From: RYN-230 sp963851025
GTDB lineage: Bacteria > Actinomycetota > Actinomycetes > Streptosporangiales > Streptosporangiaceae
DNA: 64,000 nucleotides
Assembly: GCA_963851025.1 (NCBI GenBank)
Contig: CAWKOA010000006.1
Coordinates: 1-64,000 of the forward strand
Direction of reading: 5' to 3'
Part shown: one piece after another, positions 33,394-41,991 of the stretch
Layout: the number at the start of each line of letters is the position of its first letter
How positions within the stretch are numbered: the first letter of the stretch is position 1
Translations under genes and position numbers: made by a program
Notes under the pieces: generated by a model
Seen by the model: only the letters and a program-made list of their open reading frames with translations
Told to the model about the DNA's origin: nothing
The model's database searches: none

Positions 33394-34791
33394 ATGCGGG
33401 CCATGCCCTCCCCGGCGCCCCCTTCGCCTGCGCCCAGCCCGGCGCCGGGCCAGCTTCGCCGGCGCCGGCTCGGGCCCGCGCACCGGAACCCGCACGACCG
33501 GGAAATTCTGCGGCTGGCGGTGCCGGCCTTCGGGGCGCTGGTCGCGGAGCCGCTGTTCCTGTTCGCGGACTCGGTGATCGTCGGGCGTCTCGGCACCACC
33601 GCGCTCGGCGGGCTCGGCGTGGCCAGCCAGGCCCTCACCGCCCTGGTCGGCATCTCGATCTTCCTGGCCTACGGGACTACCGCCGCGGTGGCGCGGCAGC
33701 TCGGCGCGGGCCACCGGGAGGCCGCGATCCGCCAGGGCATCGACGGGCTGTGGCTGGCGGGCATCATCGGCGCCGTGGTCCTGGCCGCCGGGTGGCCGCT
33801 GGCGCCGCAGATCGTGCACGCGTTCGGCGGCTCGCCCGGCGTCAGCCGCGAGGCCGCCACCTACCTGCGCATCAGCCTGCTCGGCGCGCCGTCCATGCTG
33901 GTGGTGCTGGCCGGGACCGGCGTGCTGCGCGGGCTGCAGGACACCCGGACGCCGCTGACCGTCGCGGTGACGGCCAACGTCCTCAACGTGGCCCTGAACG
34001 CTTTCCTGGTTCTCGGCCTGCACTGGGGCATCGCGGGCTCGGCCTGGGGCACGGTGTGCGCGCAGACCGCCGCGGCCGCCGCGTACCTGGCCATGGTGGC
34101 CCGGGGCGCCCGGCGGGCGGGGGTGGGGTTCACGCCCGGCCGGTCCGGCCTGCGGGCCGCCGCCGTGACCGGGGCGTCCCTGGTCGTGCGCACGATCGCG
34201 CTGCAGGCGGTGCTGATCGTGGTCACCGCGATCGCCGCCCGGCAGGGAAATGCGGCCATCGCCGCGCACCAGATCGCGTTCCGGGCCTGGACCCTGCTGG
34301 CCTTCGCGCTGGACGCGATCGCGATCGCGGGCCAGGCCATCACCGGCCGGTACCTGGGCGCCGGGGACGTGGCCGGAGCCCGGGCCGCGACCAGCCGGAT
34401 GATCGGCTGGGGCGTGGCCTACGGGGTGGTGTTCGGGATCGTGCTGGCCGCGGCCATCCCGCTGCTGCCCGATGTCTTCTCGGCCGCGCCGGACGTGCGC
34501 CGGCTGCTGCCCGCCGTGCTGCTGGTGGCGGCGGCCCAGCAGCCGGTGGCTGGCGTCGTGTTCGTGCTCGACGGCGTGCTGATCGGCGCCGGGGACCAGG
34601 ATTACCTGGCGCTGGCCGGGCTGGCGGCGGCCGGCGTGTTCGCCGCCGGCGCGGCGCTGGTGATCACGCGGCACGCCGGCCTGGTCGCCTTGTGGCTGGT
34701 CCTCAGCCTCTGGCTGGCCGCCCGCTTCGTCACGCTCATCCTGCGCGCCCGGTCGTCGCAGTGGCTGGTCACCGGGGCGGTCCGCCGCTAG
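33394..34791 (+). CDS. MATE-family efflux transporter (DinF-like)
   Basis: 465 residues with 12 predicted membrane helices in two homologous halves. EILRLAVPAFGALVAEPLFLFADSVIVGRLGTTALGGLGVA is the typical N-terminal MATE helix pair; the second half repeats it around NAAIAAHQIAFRAWTLLAFALDAIAIAGQAITG. MATE pumps expel cationic drugs or metabolites using Na+ or H+ gradients. There is no Shine-Dalgarno before the ATG at 33394, and two palindromes sit immediately upstream. A convergent TetR gene starts beyond its 3' end and is the nearest candidate regulator. Confidence 0.94.
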   Translation: MRAMPSPAPPSPAPSPAPGQLRRRRLGPAHRNPHDREILRLAVPAFGALVAEPLFLFADSVIVGRLGTTALGGLGVASQALTALVGISIFLAYGTTAAVARQLGAGHREAAIRQGIDGLWLAGIIGAVVLAAGWPLAPQIVHAFGGSPGVSREAATYLRISLLGAPSMLVVLAGTGVLRGLQDTRTPLTVAVTANVLNVALNAFLVLGLHWGIAGSAWGTVCAQTAAAAAYLAMVARGARRAGVGFTPGRSGLRAAAVTGASLVVRTIALQAVLIVVTAIAARQGNAAIAAHQIAFRAWTLLAFALDAIAIAGQAITGRYLGAGDVAGARAATSRMIGWGVAYGVVFGIVLAAAIPLLPDVFSAAPDVRRLLPAVLLVAAAQQPVAGVVFVLDGVLIGAGDQDYLALAGLAAAGVFAAGAALVITRHAGLVALWLVLSLWLAARFVTLILRARSSQWLVTGAVRR

Positions 34792-34808
34792 CGCCGGGCG
34801 CGCACTAC

Positions 34809-35432
34809 CTACCGGGGCTGGGGTCGCAGCCCGTCGAGGATGATCTGGGCGATGTGCGCTGAGCGCTCGCGGCTGGTCTCCGCGCCGGCGTGGCGGATCG
34901 CGGCGAAGGCACCGGCGACGAGGGCCATCACCTCGCCGACGCTGGCATCCCGGCGCGCGACGCCGGCGGCGTGCGCGCGATCCAGCAAATCCGCGACATG
35001 GCGGGTGAGGTCGGCCGCGACGCCCGGGGCAGCGGTGCGCAAGTCGAACTCGGCGGCCGTGAGCGCGCTCTTCACCGCCACGTTCTCGGCGCCCGTGGCC
35101 ATCATCCGCGACAGCAGGGTGAACAGGGCGGCGGGATCGCTGGTGGCGGCGAGCACCTCCGCCTCCGCCACCAGCTGCTCCAGCATGCCGGTGGCCACGG
35201 CGAGATACAGCGCTTCCTTGGCCGGGAAGTGCCGGTGCACGGTGCCGGGGCCAACGCCCGCGCGGCGGGCTATCTCATCGAGCGAGACGCCGAGGCCCTC
35301 CGTCGCGAACAGCTGCTGCGCGGTCCGCAGCACCTGCTCGCGATTGCGGCGCGCGTCAGCCCGCAGCTCCCGGTCACTCCCGTGAGCGGCCGGCGGCTCC
35401 GCCGGAGCGGGCTGATGCGGATGGCTGGACAT
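34809..35432 (-). CDS. TetR-family transcriptional regulator
   Basis: 207 residues from the ATG at 35432 (MSSHPHQPAPAEPPAAHG). The helix-turn-helix is NREQVLRTAQQLFATEGLGVSLDEIARRAGVGPGTVHRHFPAKEALYLAV; the C-terminal helical domain (SRMMATGAENVAVKSALTAAEF) would bind a ligand. It is divergent from a SnoaL-like gene. A 21-bp exact direct repeat with a -10-like TATACT between the copies lies in the shared promoter, a likely operator. It also lies tail-to-tail with the MATE pump gene, which it might control. Confidence 0.92.
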   Translation of the reverse strand: MSSHPHQPAPAEPPAAHGSDRELRADARRNREQVLRTAQQLFATEGLGVSLDEIARRAGVGPGTVHRHFPAKEALYLAVATGMLEQLVAEAEVLAATSDPAALFTLLSRMMATGAENVAVKSALTAAEFDLRTAAPGVAADLTRHVADLLDRAHAAGVARRDASVGEVMALVAGAFAAIRHAGAETSRERSAHIAQIILDGLRPQPR

Positions 35433-35443
35433 GTCGGCCTCAG

Positions 35444-35497
35444 CATAACCGGGGCGGCGCACCGTATACTCTGGGCCATAACCGGGGCGGCGCACCG
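35444..35497. promoter_or_regulatory. Pair of 21-bp direct repeats, likely TetR operator
   Basis: Two exact 21-bp copies starting CATAACCGGGGCGG occupy 35444-35464 and 35477-35497 (33-bp period, three helical turns). The 12-bp spacer holds TATACT (35465-35470), a good -10 for the rightward SnoaL-like gene. The spacing suits cooperative binding on one face of the helix. Confidence 0.6.
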
Positions 35498-35556
35498 CTT
35501 ACCGGCCCGCGCCGCTCATCACGACCCCGCCTGCCAGCCACGAGGAGATCACGCCG

Positions 35557-35940
35557 ATGACCACACGTGAAGATGCGAGCGCCCTGGTGCAGCGGATGCA
35601 GGAGTGCTTCAACACCCGCCAGTTCGGCCAGGCCGCCGGCCTGCACACCCCCGGCTTCATCAGCCATCCGCTCGGCACCACGGGATTCGAGGCCGGCCAG
35701 GACGCCTGGCGCGCGCTCGTGGCCCGGTTTCCCGGCATGCGCGTCGTCGCCCAGGACATCCTGGTTGACGGGGACAAGGCTGCCGTCCGCTCGGCCGTCG
35801 AGGGGATCGCGGTCCCGGACGGCGGCGCGCAGCCCATGCTGTTCGAGATCTTCCGCATCGACGATGGCCGGCTGGCGGAGATGTGGGGGGCCAGCACGGG
35901 ATTCCCGCCCTTGGCTAGCCCTGAGGATTTGCTCAGCTGA
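35557..35940 (+). CDS. SnoaL-like (NTF2-fold) protein
   Basis: 127 residues, with GAGGAGATC before the ATG. A single NTF2-like domain of the SnoaL polyketide-cyclase/ester-hydrolase type: LVQRMQECFNTRQFGQAAGLHTPGFISHP, ARFPGMRVVAQDILVDGDKAAVRSAVEG, and MLFEIFRIDDGRLAEMWG. Such proteins are often orphan isomerases or hydrolases and may bind small hydrophobic ligands. It is divergent from tetR and probably repressed by it. The substrate is unknown. Confidence 0.85.
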   Translation: MTTREDASALVQRMQECFNTRQFGQAAGLHTPGFISHPLGTTGFEAGQDAWRALVARFPGMRVVAQDILVDGDKAAVRSAVEGIAVPDGGAQPMLFEIFRIDDGRLAEMWGASTGFPPLASPEDLLS

Positions 35941-36178
35941 CCCTCAGAAGGGCTGGGCCCGCCTAGTACCGGGGTAATGAGAAAGCCGGATTTTGGTAAG
36001 ACTGGCACTTTGCCTCGGTATGACCAAATAAATTGCGGATACAGAACAATAGTTAGCTTGCTCACGTATCTTTAGTTTTTGTCCTATTCATGCGGGCATT
36101 GCGGCTATTCTCACGTCTGCCGGTCGTCATCTGCGCCTGGCACCCAGTGACCAGCCGCGCACCAACCGCCAGGGGACA

Positions 36179-37843
36179 ATGAGCAGCGACACCAGTGCCA
36201 CCGGGGAAATTCCTGCCCTGGAGCCGCCCGCGGGCCCCGTGGCCACGGCGCCCGGCCAGGTCTCCGGCCTCGCCGCCCTGGCCCCCGATCCGGTCGGTGA
36301 CCCCGCCTCCCCCGGCGCCGCGGGCGGCGTTCCCGGCCGCCCGGGCCGCGGCCTGACCCTGGCCGCCGCGGCCGGGATCGGTACCGCTATCGCGATCATG
36401 GTCGCCGCATCCCTGGTGCGCGGCGCCTGGATGCGGCCCCCGCTGGCCCTGCCGGCGGCCGGGCCGCCGTGGGAGCTGCCGGTCAGGCACATGTCCGCCG
36501 ACCTGATCACCTACGGGCTGTGGCTGGCCGCCCTGCTCGGCACCGGCGGGGTGGTGGCCGGCCTGCTCGCCATCCACCGCGGGGCCCGGCTGAGCGCGCG
36601 CCTGCTGCTCATCACCGGCCTGGTCACCGTGGCGGTGCTGACCGTGCTGCCGCCCGCCGGTTCCACGGACGCCCTGGACTACGCGACCTACGGCCGGCTC
36701 CTGGACCTCGGCCACAGCCCGTACGTGACCGCTCCCATTCACCTGCGCCACCTGCACAACGCGTTCGCACGCTCCGTCCCCCGCGTGTGGGATCACTACG
36801 TGAGCGTCTACGGGCCGCTGGCCACCATGGAGCAGTTCTTGGCGGCCAAGCTCGGCGGCGCCTCCGCGGCCCGGATCACGTTCTGGCTCAAGCTGTGGGA
36901 CTCGGCCGCGTTCGCGGCCGTCGCCCTGGTCCTGGACCGGCTGCTGCGGCACAAGCCCGCCCAGCGGCTCCGCGCCCACCTGCTCTGGACGGTCAACCCG
37001 CTGCTGCTGTGGGACCTGGTCGCCGCCGGGCACCTTGACGTGCTGGCGGTCATGGCGGGCCTGCTCGGGCTGCTCATGCTCGGCGAGCAGCACGCCGCGG
37101 CCCGGCCTGGCCTGTGGCGGGTCGCGGCGGCGGGCGTCCTCCTCGGCGTCGCCGCCGACATCAAGATCAACTACGTGCTGTTCGGCCTGGGCGCCGCCTG
37201 GGCGCTGCGCCGGTCCTGGCCCGCCCTGGCTCTGGCGGGTGCGGCCGCGCTGGCCGTGCTCGTGCCCAGCTACGCGTACTTCGGGACCCCCGCGGTCCGG
37301 GCCCTGCTCAGCCGGCGCAACCAGAGCAGCGCCGACAACTTCTACCGGGCGCTCCTCCCCCACGGCTGGCATCACGACTTCGGGATGATCGCCACTGTCC
37401 TGGTCGTGGCCGTGGCCATCCTGGCCCTGCGGCGGCTGCCGCCGGGCGCAGCCGCGCGCCCGGCCATCCGGCCCACGGTGGCCCTGTGCGCCGCCTGGCT
37501 GTTCCTGTGGCCCTACCAGCTGCCCTGGTACGACGCAATGATCATCTGCGTGCTGGTCCTCTACCCCGCCTCGCGGCTGGACTGGCTGGTGCTGGCCCGG
37601 CTCACCGTCGGGACGATATCCAACATGCCGGGCAACCCCTACCTCCAGCACAGCCATCTGCTCCTGCTCACCGACCACTTCGCGGTCCGGGTCCTGGCCC
37701 CTGCGGTCATGCTGGCCGCGGCGCTCACCCTGGTGGCCCTCTGCGTGAGCGGGCGGTGGAAGCTGAGGATTGACCCCGCCAGAGGTCCCGCCACGCCGGG
37801 GCCAACGGCCCCTGCGAGGGATGCCACCCGTGAGGCAGCCTGA
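36179..37843 (+). CDS. GT-C family membrane mannosyltransferase (DUF2029/MptB-like)
   Basis: 554 residues. After a Pro/Ala-rich N-terminus of about 55 residues, about a dozen membrane helices follow. The first external loop holds the DALDYATYGRLLDLGHSPYV region, with the acidic residues that act as the catalytic site in polyprenol-phosphate-mannose-dependent GT-C enzymes. LLWTVNPLLLWDLVAAGHLDVLAVMAGLLGL and GVAADIKINYVLFGLG are also typical. The enzyme probably adds mannose to a lipid-linked or surface glycan from the outer face of the membrane. An AT-rich 238-bp region (about 35980-36115 is the richest) precedes it and likely holds its promoter. The next gene on the strand is a stress-protein-like gene. 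Confidence 0.85.
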   Translation: MSSDTSATGEIPALEPPAGPVATAPGQVSGLAALAPDPVGDPASPGAAGGVPGRPGRGLTLAAAAGIGTAIAIMVAASLVRGAWMRPPLALPAAGPPWELPVRHMSADLITYGLWLAALLGTGGVVAGLLAIHRGARLSARLLLITGLVTVAVLTVLPPAGSTDALDYATYGRLLDLGHSPYVTAPIHLRHLHNAFARSVPRVWDHYVSVYGPLATMEQFLAAKLGGASAARITFWLKLWDSAAFAAVALVLDRLLRHKPAQRLRAHLLWTVNPLLLWDLVAAGHLDVLAVMAGLLGLLMLGEQHAAARPGLWRVAAAGVLLGVAADIKINYVLFGLGAAWALRRSWPALALAGAAALAVLVPSYAYFGTPAVRALLSRRNQSSADNFYRALLPHGWHHDFGMIATVLVVAVAILALRRLPPGAAARPAIRPTVALCAAWLFLWPYQLPWYDAMIICVLVLYPASRLDWLVLARLTVGTISNMPGNPYLQHSHLLLLTDHFAVRVLAPAVMLAAALTLVALCVSGRWKLRIDPARGPATPGPTAPARDATREAA

Positions 37844-37883
37844 AGACGCAGGCACGATGGGGCGGGCGGAGGAGACGACCAGC

Positions 37884-38426
37884 ATGAGCCCGATGAGCGA
37901 GTCAGGCAGGCACGGGGAAGGCGGTTTCGGTGCGGGCGCGGCCCGGCGGCCGCATCCTGGATGGCCCAATCCCGGGTGGCCGCATCCGGGGCAGGCCCCC
38001 GCGCAGCCGGACCTGCCGTCAGCCCGCCGCCGCGTGGTCGTGGTCGTGGTGGACGGCTCCGCGGATTCGGGCGAGGCCCTCCGCCAGGCCGCGTCCCAGG
38101 CCAGGCAGCGCAACGCGCTGCTCGACATCGTCCACGTCGCGCCGGCGGGCACCGAGGACGCGGCGTGCATCATGGCCCGGGTGAAGCTCGGCGAGTTCAC
38201 CCGGCGCGAGTGCCCGTACGGAACGGGCGTCCCGGTGCGACTGCGGGTGGAGTGCGGTGACCCTCTGATGGTCCTGGGCCTGGTCGCCGCCGAGGCCGAG
38301 CTGCTGATCAACGGCCTGCTGAAGCCGCCGCCGGCGGGCGGCGAGCCGGAGGTGGCGCCCGCCGTCCCGGCCGCGCCGCGCCACCGGCGCTGGGTCCGCG
38401 CGCTGACCCCGGACCCGTCGGCCTGA
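37884..38426 (+). CDS. Universal stress-like protein
   Basis: 180 residues from the ATG at 37884, preceded by GGAGGAGAC. The N-terminal 50 residues are Pro/Gly-rich with a PHPGWPNPGWPHPGQ repeat. The rest resembles a Usp alpha/beta domain: RRRVVVVVVDGSADSGEALRQAASQARQRNALLDIVHVAP and VRLRVECGDPLMVLGLVAAEAELLING. The ATP-binding G-x2-G-x9-G(S/T) signature is not seen, so it is a degenerate member. It lies 40 bp after the mannosyltransferase gene and may share its transcript. Confidence 0.65.
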   Translation: MSPMSESGRHGEGGFGAGAARRPHPGWPNPGWPHPGQAPAQPDLPSARRRVVVVVVDGSADSGEALRQAASQARQRNALLDIVHVAPAGTEDAACIMARVKLGEFTRRECPYGTGVPVRLRVECGDPLMVLGLVAAEAELLINGLLKPPPAGGEPEVAPAVPAAPRHRRWVRALTPDPSA

Positions 38427-38478
38427 CCCCATCCGCTCCGCCGGGCCCGGAGCCCGCGCCAGGCCCGGAGCCGCTCCG

Positions 38479-39147
38479 CTAGGCCCGCACCGTGCCGCGC
38501 TCGGCGAAGGTCATGCTCCGCTGCAACGCCGCCACCCGCAGGTCCTCCGCGATCTCGACCGGGCCGCCTAGCGCGGCGGCGTTGATACCGGCCTGGGCGG
38601 CCTCCTCGACCACCCCGCCGACCAGGATGGCCAGGTCCGGGGAACGGTGGAAGACCAGCACGCCGTGGTTGGCCAGGAGCACCGCGGGCACGCCCGGGAT
38701 GACTGCGGCCCGGATGCCGGCGATGGCCTGCGCGGACCCGCGCGGCCCGTACTCCGCGACGGGAACCCCGGCGGCCAGGCCGAACATGGCCAGGGCCTCC
38801 ACCCAGCAGCCGATCGGCCGGCGGGCCACGGCGTAGGCCGTCGCGTACGGCGAGTGGGTGTGCAGCACGCAGCCGACCTCAGGCTGGTCGGCGTACATGG
38901 CCGTGTGCATGGCCACGACGGCCCCCTGGATGGGCGGGAGCTCACCTTCGCGCAGCGTCCCGTCCAGCCCGACCCGCACCACTGCGGCTGCCGCGTGGTT
39001 GCGGAGCGAGGGTCCCGCGGTGAAGTACATCTCGTCCGCGCCGGGGACCCGCAGGCTGACGTTCCCGTGGCCGTTGTCCGAGATCGCCCCGCTGGCCACC
39101 ACCCGCTGGGCGGTCTCGATGACGCGGTCGACCAGGTCCTTATCCAT
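38479..39147 (-). CDS. Class II aldolase/adducin-family protein
   Basis: 222 residues. Class II aldolase fold: SGAISDNGHGNVSLRVPGADEMYFT at the phosphate-binding end, zinc ligands in CVLHTHSPYATAYAV and LLANHGVLVF. The catalytic Glu usually expected before the ligands is represented by GPRGSAQ/EVGCV-region residues, so activity cannot be assured. Members include fuculose- and rhamnulose-phosphate aldolases and ribulose-phosphate epimerases. It is divergent from the small gene at 39.4 kb across a 276-bp gap. The physiological sugar is unknown. Confidence 0.9.
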   Translation of the reverse strand: MDKDLVDRVIETAQRVVASGAISDNGHGNVSLRVPGADEMYFTAGPSLRNHAAAAVVRVGLDGTLREGELPPIQGAVVAMHTAMYADQPEVGCVLHTHSPYATAYAVARRPIGCWVEALAMFGLAAGVPVAEYGPRGSAQAIAGIRAAVIPGVPAVLLANHGVLVFHRSPDLAILVGGVVEEAAQAGINAAALGGPVEIAEDLRVAALQRSMTFAERGTVRA

Positions 39148-39323
39148 GACGCCCCCCTATCGCGGCCGGGCCAGGCGGGCCACCCCGGTCAGGCGGGCCG
39201 CCTGGCCGCCAGCACCCGGATGCCGGGCCGCATTGTCCGATGGACCCAAGTTAGCGCGGGGCCGCCGCCAATTCCGGGTCCCGGCCGGGCGGCGCGGCAC
39301 GTCAGGCCAGCTGGCGGGCATAC

Positions 39324-39360
39324 ATGACAAGTGCTCATGGGTTGGTTGAGTTCTTGTCAT
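39324..39360. promoter_or_regulatory. Perfect 8-bp inverted repeat (ATGACAAG/CTTGTCAT) around GTTGGTTGAG
   Basis: ATGACAAG (39324-39331) and CTTGTCAT (39353-39360) are exact inverted copies 21 bp apart, with GTTGGTTGAG (39341-39350) between them, 63 bp upstream of the small gene. CTTGTCAT and GTTGGTTGAG also occur together upstream of the SpoIIE-type gene at 1.15 kb, which suggests a common regulator or sigma factor. Confidence 0.5.
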
Positions 39361-39423
39361 TGGACGCATGAATGCAAGTCGGCGACACTGGATAACGAAG
39401 ACCCCAGCCCTAAGGAAGGAACA

Positions 39424-39645
39424 ATGGACAGCAACACCTCGCCGGTCACCCAGCTGTGGGGCAACGTCCGGGACGAGCTCCGGGACGCCCGCGCGGCCCG
39501 CGCCGCACGCAAGGCGCTGGAGCGCGACCTGGCTACCTACACCTCCCAGGCCGACCTGAACGACCTGGGCGCGATCCTCGACCGGCACAGCGAGGAGGAG
39601 ACGGCGGACATCCGCCGCATCCTGGCCGCTCGCCTCTCCGCCTGA
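39424..39645 (+). CDS. Small conserved-type hypothetical protein (73 aa)
   Basis: 73 residues from the ATG at 39424, with a strong AAGGAAGG ribosome site. It is highly charged and probably all helical: VTQLWGNVRDELRDARAARAARKALERDLATYTSQADLNDLGAILDRHSEEETADIRRILAARL. It has no membrane segment or Cys. Small proteins of this composition are common in actinobacteria and often stress-induced, but I do not recognise a named family. Its upstream inverted repeat shares words with the promoter of the SpoIIE phosphatase gene, hinting at the same stress regulon. Confidence 0.8.
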   Translation: MDSNTSPVTQLWGNVRDELRDARAARAARKALERDLATYTSQADLNDLGAILDRHSEEETADIRRILAARLSA

Positions 39646-41050
39646 TCAAGGCAGGCTCCACTGCTGGTTCGCGTTGCCGGTGCAGTCCCAGATCTGGAGC
39701 TGCGTACCCGGCGTCGTGGACCAGCCCGTATCGTCCAGGCACTTGCCGGACTGCGGGTTATACAGGGAACCGTTCGACTGCGGGATGAAGACCTGCGCGG
39801 CTGTGCCGTTGCAGTCGTACAGGTCCACCGTGGTCCCGTCGGCTGTCCCGCCGCCGTTGATATCCATGCACTTGCCGAGGACGTGCAGCGTGCTGCCCGC
39901 CTGGACCACGGTCCACTGCTGGGCCGCGGTCCCGTTGCAGGTATAGACCTGTACCGGGTTGAAGTTCGCGGTGCTCGCGGCCCGGTCATCGACGCACAGG
40001 CCGCCGTAGCCCACGATGGGCCCGGTGGCGCTGCTGCCACCCCCGCCCCCGCCCGTTCCTGAGCCGCCGCCCGTCTGGTAGGCCGCGACATACGCGACGC
40101 TCATCGTGCCGCCGGAGGTCGTGGAGCTGGCCGGGGTACTGCAGCCGCAGACCCCGTTCGGGTATCCGCCGCCCATGGCCAGGTCGAAGATGATCGACAG
40201 ATTATGGTCGAACGCCGCCTGCCAGGTGGAGGTACCGACCTGGCTCTCGCTCACGCTGAAGTACTGGTTCCCGTCCAGGTAGAACGTGACCGACTCGTCC
40301 GAGGTGTTCGTGCGGTTCAGGATCATCGAGTACGTGTGGTACCCCGACTGGCATCCGGAGCAGGATCGCAGCCCGCTGCCGATGCCGTTCGGCTCGTTGC
40401 ACGGGCCGCCGGGATCGGTCCCGCAATGCACGGTGCCGGACAGCTCGGAGAGCGCGTTGACGTCCTCCATGATGTCGATCTCGCCGTTTTCCGGCCACTG
40501 GCCGGGCCCGAGCATCCAGAACGCCGGCCAGTAACCGAGCCCGCCGGACGGGCTGGGCTGCTGGATGGAGGCGGTCACCTCGAGCTCACCGCCGGCCGGG
40601 GCGCCCACGTTGGCGCTGGTCGTCTGGATGCGGCCGGAGGTCCAGGAGCCGCCCTGGTTCAGCGCGGTGATGTCGAGGTTGCCGTTGCCGTCCAGGTGCA
40701 CGTTGCTGGACGAGCTGGTCATGGTCTCGATCTCGCCGGTACCGAAGCTGGAGCCGGGGCCGGTGTCGTACTGCCAGGCGGAGGACGGCCCGCTGCCCGC
40801 GGCGCCGCTGAAGTCGTCGCTGAACACGGTGGACCAGCCCGAGGGCGGGCCGGGGACCGCGGCCGGGACGGCTAACCGCGCCCCGCTGGCCGGGGCGCCG
40901 GCCGCGGCGGCGGCCGGCCCCGCGGCGGGGAGCAGGGCGATGATGGGCGCGGCCGCCGCGGCGAGGATCGCCAGCCCGGCGGCCCGGGCGGCGCGAGGAG
41001 TTCATCGTGGTCCGGTACGCACGCCGCACGTGTCCCAGTAAGCCCGCCAT
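39646..41050 (-). CDS. Secreted GH16 beta-glucanase with ricin-type CBM13, frameshift in the signal peptide
   Basis: The ATG at 41050 follows GGAGG and reads MAGLLGHVRRAYRTTMNSSRR; one base near 40990 must be added to continue into an Ala-rich secretion signal (GLAILAAAAAPIIALLPAAG) and the mature enzyme. GH16 domain: VFSDDFSG start, PAFWMLGPGQWPENGEIDIMEDVN with the catalytic E-I-D-I-M-E, and a C-terminal strand AYVAAYQTG. A Gly/Ser linker leads to a ricin-like beta-trefoil (QQW motifs; VQVYTCNGTAAQQWTV, QLQIWDCTGNANQQWSL). It hydrolyses beta-1,3/1,4-glucans such as laminarin outside the cell. The gene ends 1 bp from the convergent small gene. A palindromic operator-like site lies 30 bp upstream of the start. 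Confidence 0.88.
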
Positions 41051-41079
41051 CGCCCGCAACCTCCATCGGTCACACTATA

Positions 41080-41092
41080 AGGAAAGTTTCCT
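41080..41092. promoter_or_regulatory. AGGAAA-G-TTTCCT palindrome upstream of the GH16 gene
   Basis: A perfect 6-bp inverted repeat around one base, 30 bp upstream of the GH16 ATG in an AT-rich patch. GAAA-n-TTTC palindromes are common operators of LacI-type repressors for polysaccharide hydrolases in actinobacteria, so induction by a glucan breakdown product is a reasonable inference. Confidence 0.6.
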
Positions 41093-41157
41093 ATTTGTTG
41101 ACGTGACGATAGCTCCGCCCTCCGGGGCCGTCAATACCGCGCGCGGATAAGCCTCGT

Positions 41158-41991
41158 TCACCCCGCCCGGCGGTAGGCGCGGACCGCGAGCGGGACGAAC
41201 ACGATGAAGATGCCGGCCAGCCAGGCGACGCTGTGCCACAGGTTGGACGAGAGGTCAGCGGAGTAGGGCTGGCCCAGGGCCAGGCCGCGCATCGTGTTGA
41301 CCACGTAGGTGACCGGCTGGTGGTTGGCGAAGGCCTGCAGCCAGCCCGGCATGCTCTGGATCGGCACGAACGCCGAGCTGACGAAGGTGAGCGGGAACAG
41401 CCAGATCAGGCCGAACGCCTGCACCGACTCCTCATCCCCGATGGCCAGGCCGGTGAACGCCGCGATCACGCAGATCGACAGGCCGAACACGGTGGCCAGC
41501 ACGACCATGCCGACGGCCGGCCCGAACCCGTTCTGGAACCGGAAGCCGACCACGTAGCCCACGGCGACGATGATCAGGATGGTCACCAGCATCCGCCCGG
41601 TGTCGGCGACCAGCCGCCCGGACAGCACCGCGGAGCGGGCCATCGGCATCGACCGCAGCCGGTCGATCACGCCCTTCTTGAGCTCCTGGGCCAGGGCGAT
41701 AGCCGTGCCGAAGCTGGCGAACGCCGCGGTCTGCCCGATGATCCCCGGCATCAGGTAGTTGACGTAGCTGCCCCCGGGAACCTGGATCGCGCCGCCGAAC
41801 ACGTAGCGGAACAGCAGCACGAACATGACCGGCTGGATCACGGTGAAGACGATGTAGGCGGGCACCCGGGTCCAGACCAGCAGGGCGCGCCGGGTCAGCA
41901 CGAGCGTGTCGCTCACCGCCCAGCGGGCCTGGGTCAGCAGGCCCGGCTCCCCGGTACCGGCGCCCCCGGCCGTGACATCCGCGGCGGTCAT
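41158..41991 (-). CDS. ABC-2 type transporter permease (DrrB-like)
   Basis: 277 residues with six membrane helices (VPAYIVFTVIQPVMFVLLFRYVFGG, FGTAIALAQELKKGVIDRLRSMPMARSAVLSGR as the ABC-2 signature loop, FQNGFGPAVGMVVLATVFGLSICVIAAF, FGLIWLFPLTFVSSAFVPIQSMPGW). It is the membrane part of a drug or lipid exporter of the daunorubicin-resistance type. The start overlaps the ATPase stop (ATGA), so one of each is made from the same message. The cargo is unknown. Confidence 0.93.
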   Translation of the reverse strand: MTAADVTAGGAGTGEPGLLTQARWAVSDTLVLTRRALLVWTRVPAYIVFTVIQPVMFVLLFRYVFGGAIQVPGGSYVNYLMPGIIGQTAAFASFGTAIALAQELKKGVIDRLRSMPMARSAVLSGRLVADTGRMLVTILIIVAVGYVVGFRFQNGFGPAVGMVVLATVFGLSICVIAAFTGLAIGDEESVQAFGLIWLFPLTFVSSAFVPIQSMPGWLQAFANHQPVTYVVNTMRGLALGQPYSADLSSNLWHSVAWLAGIFIVFVPLAVRAYRRAG

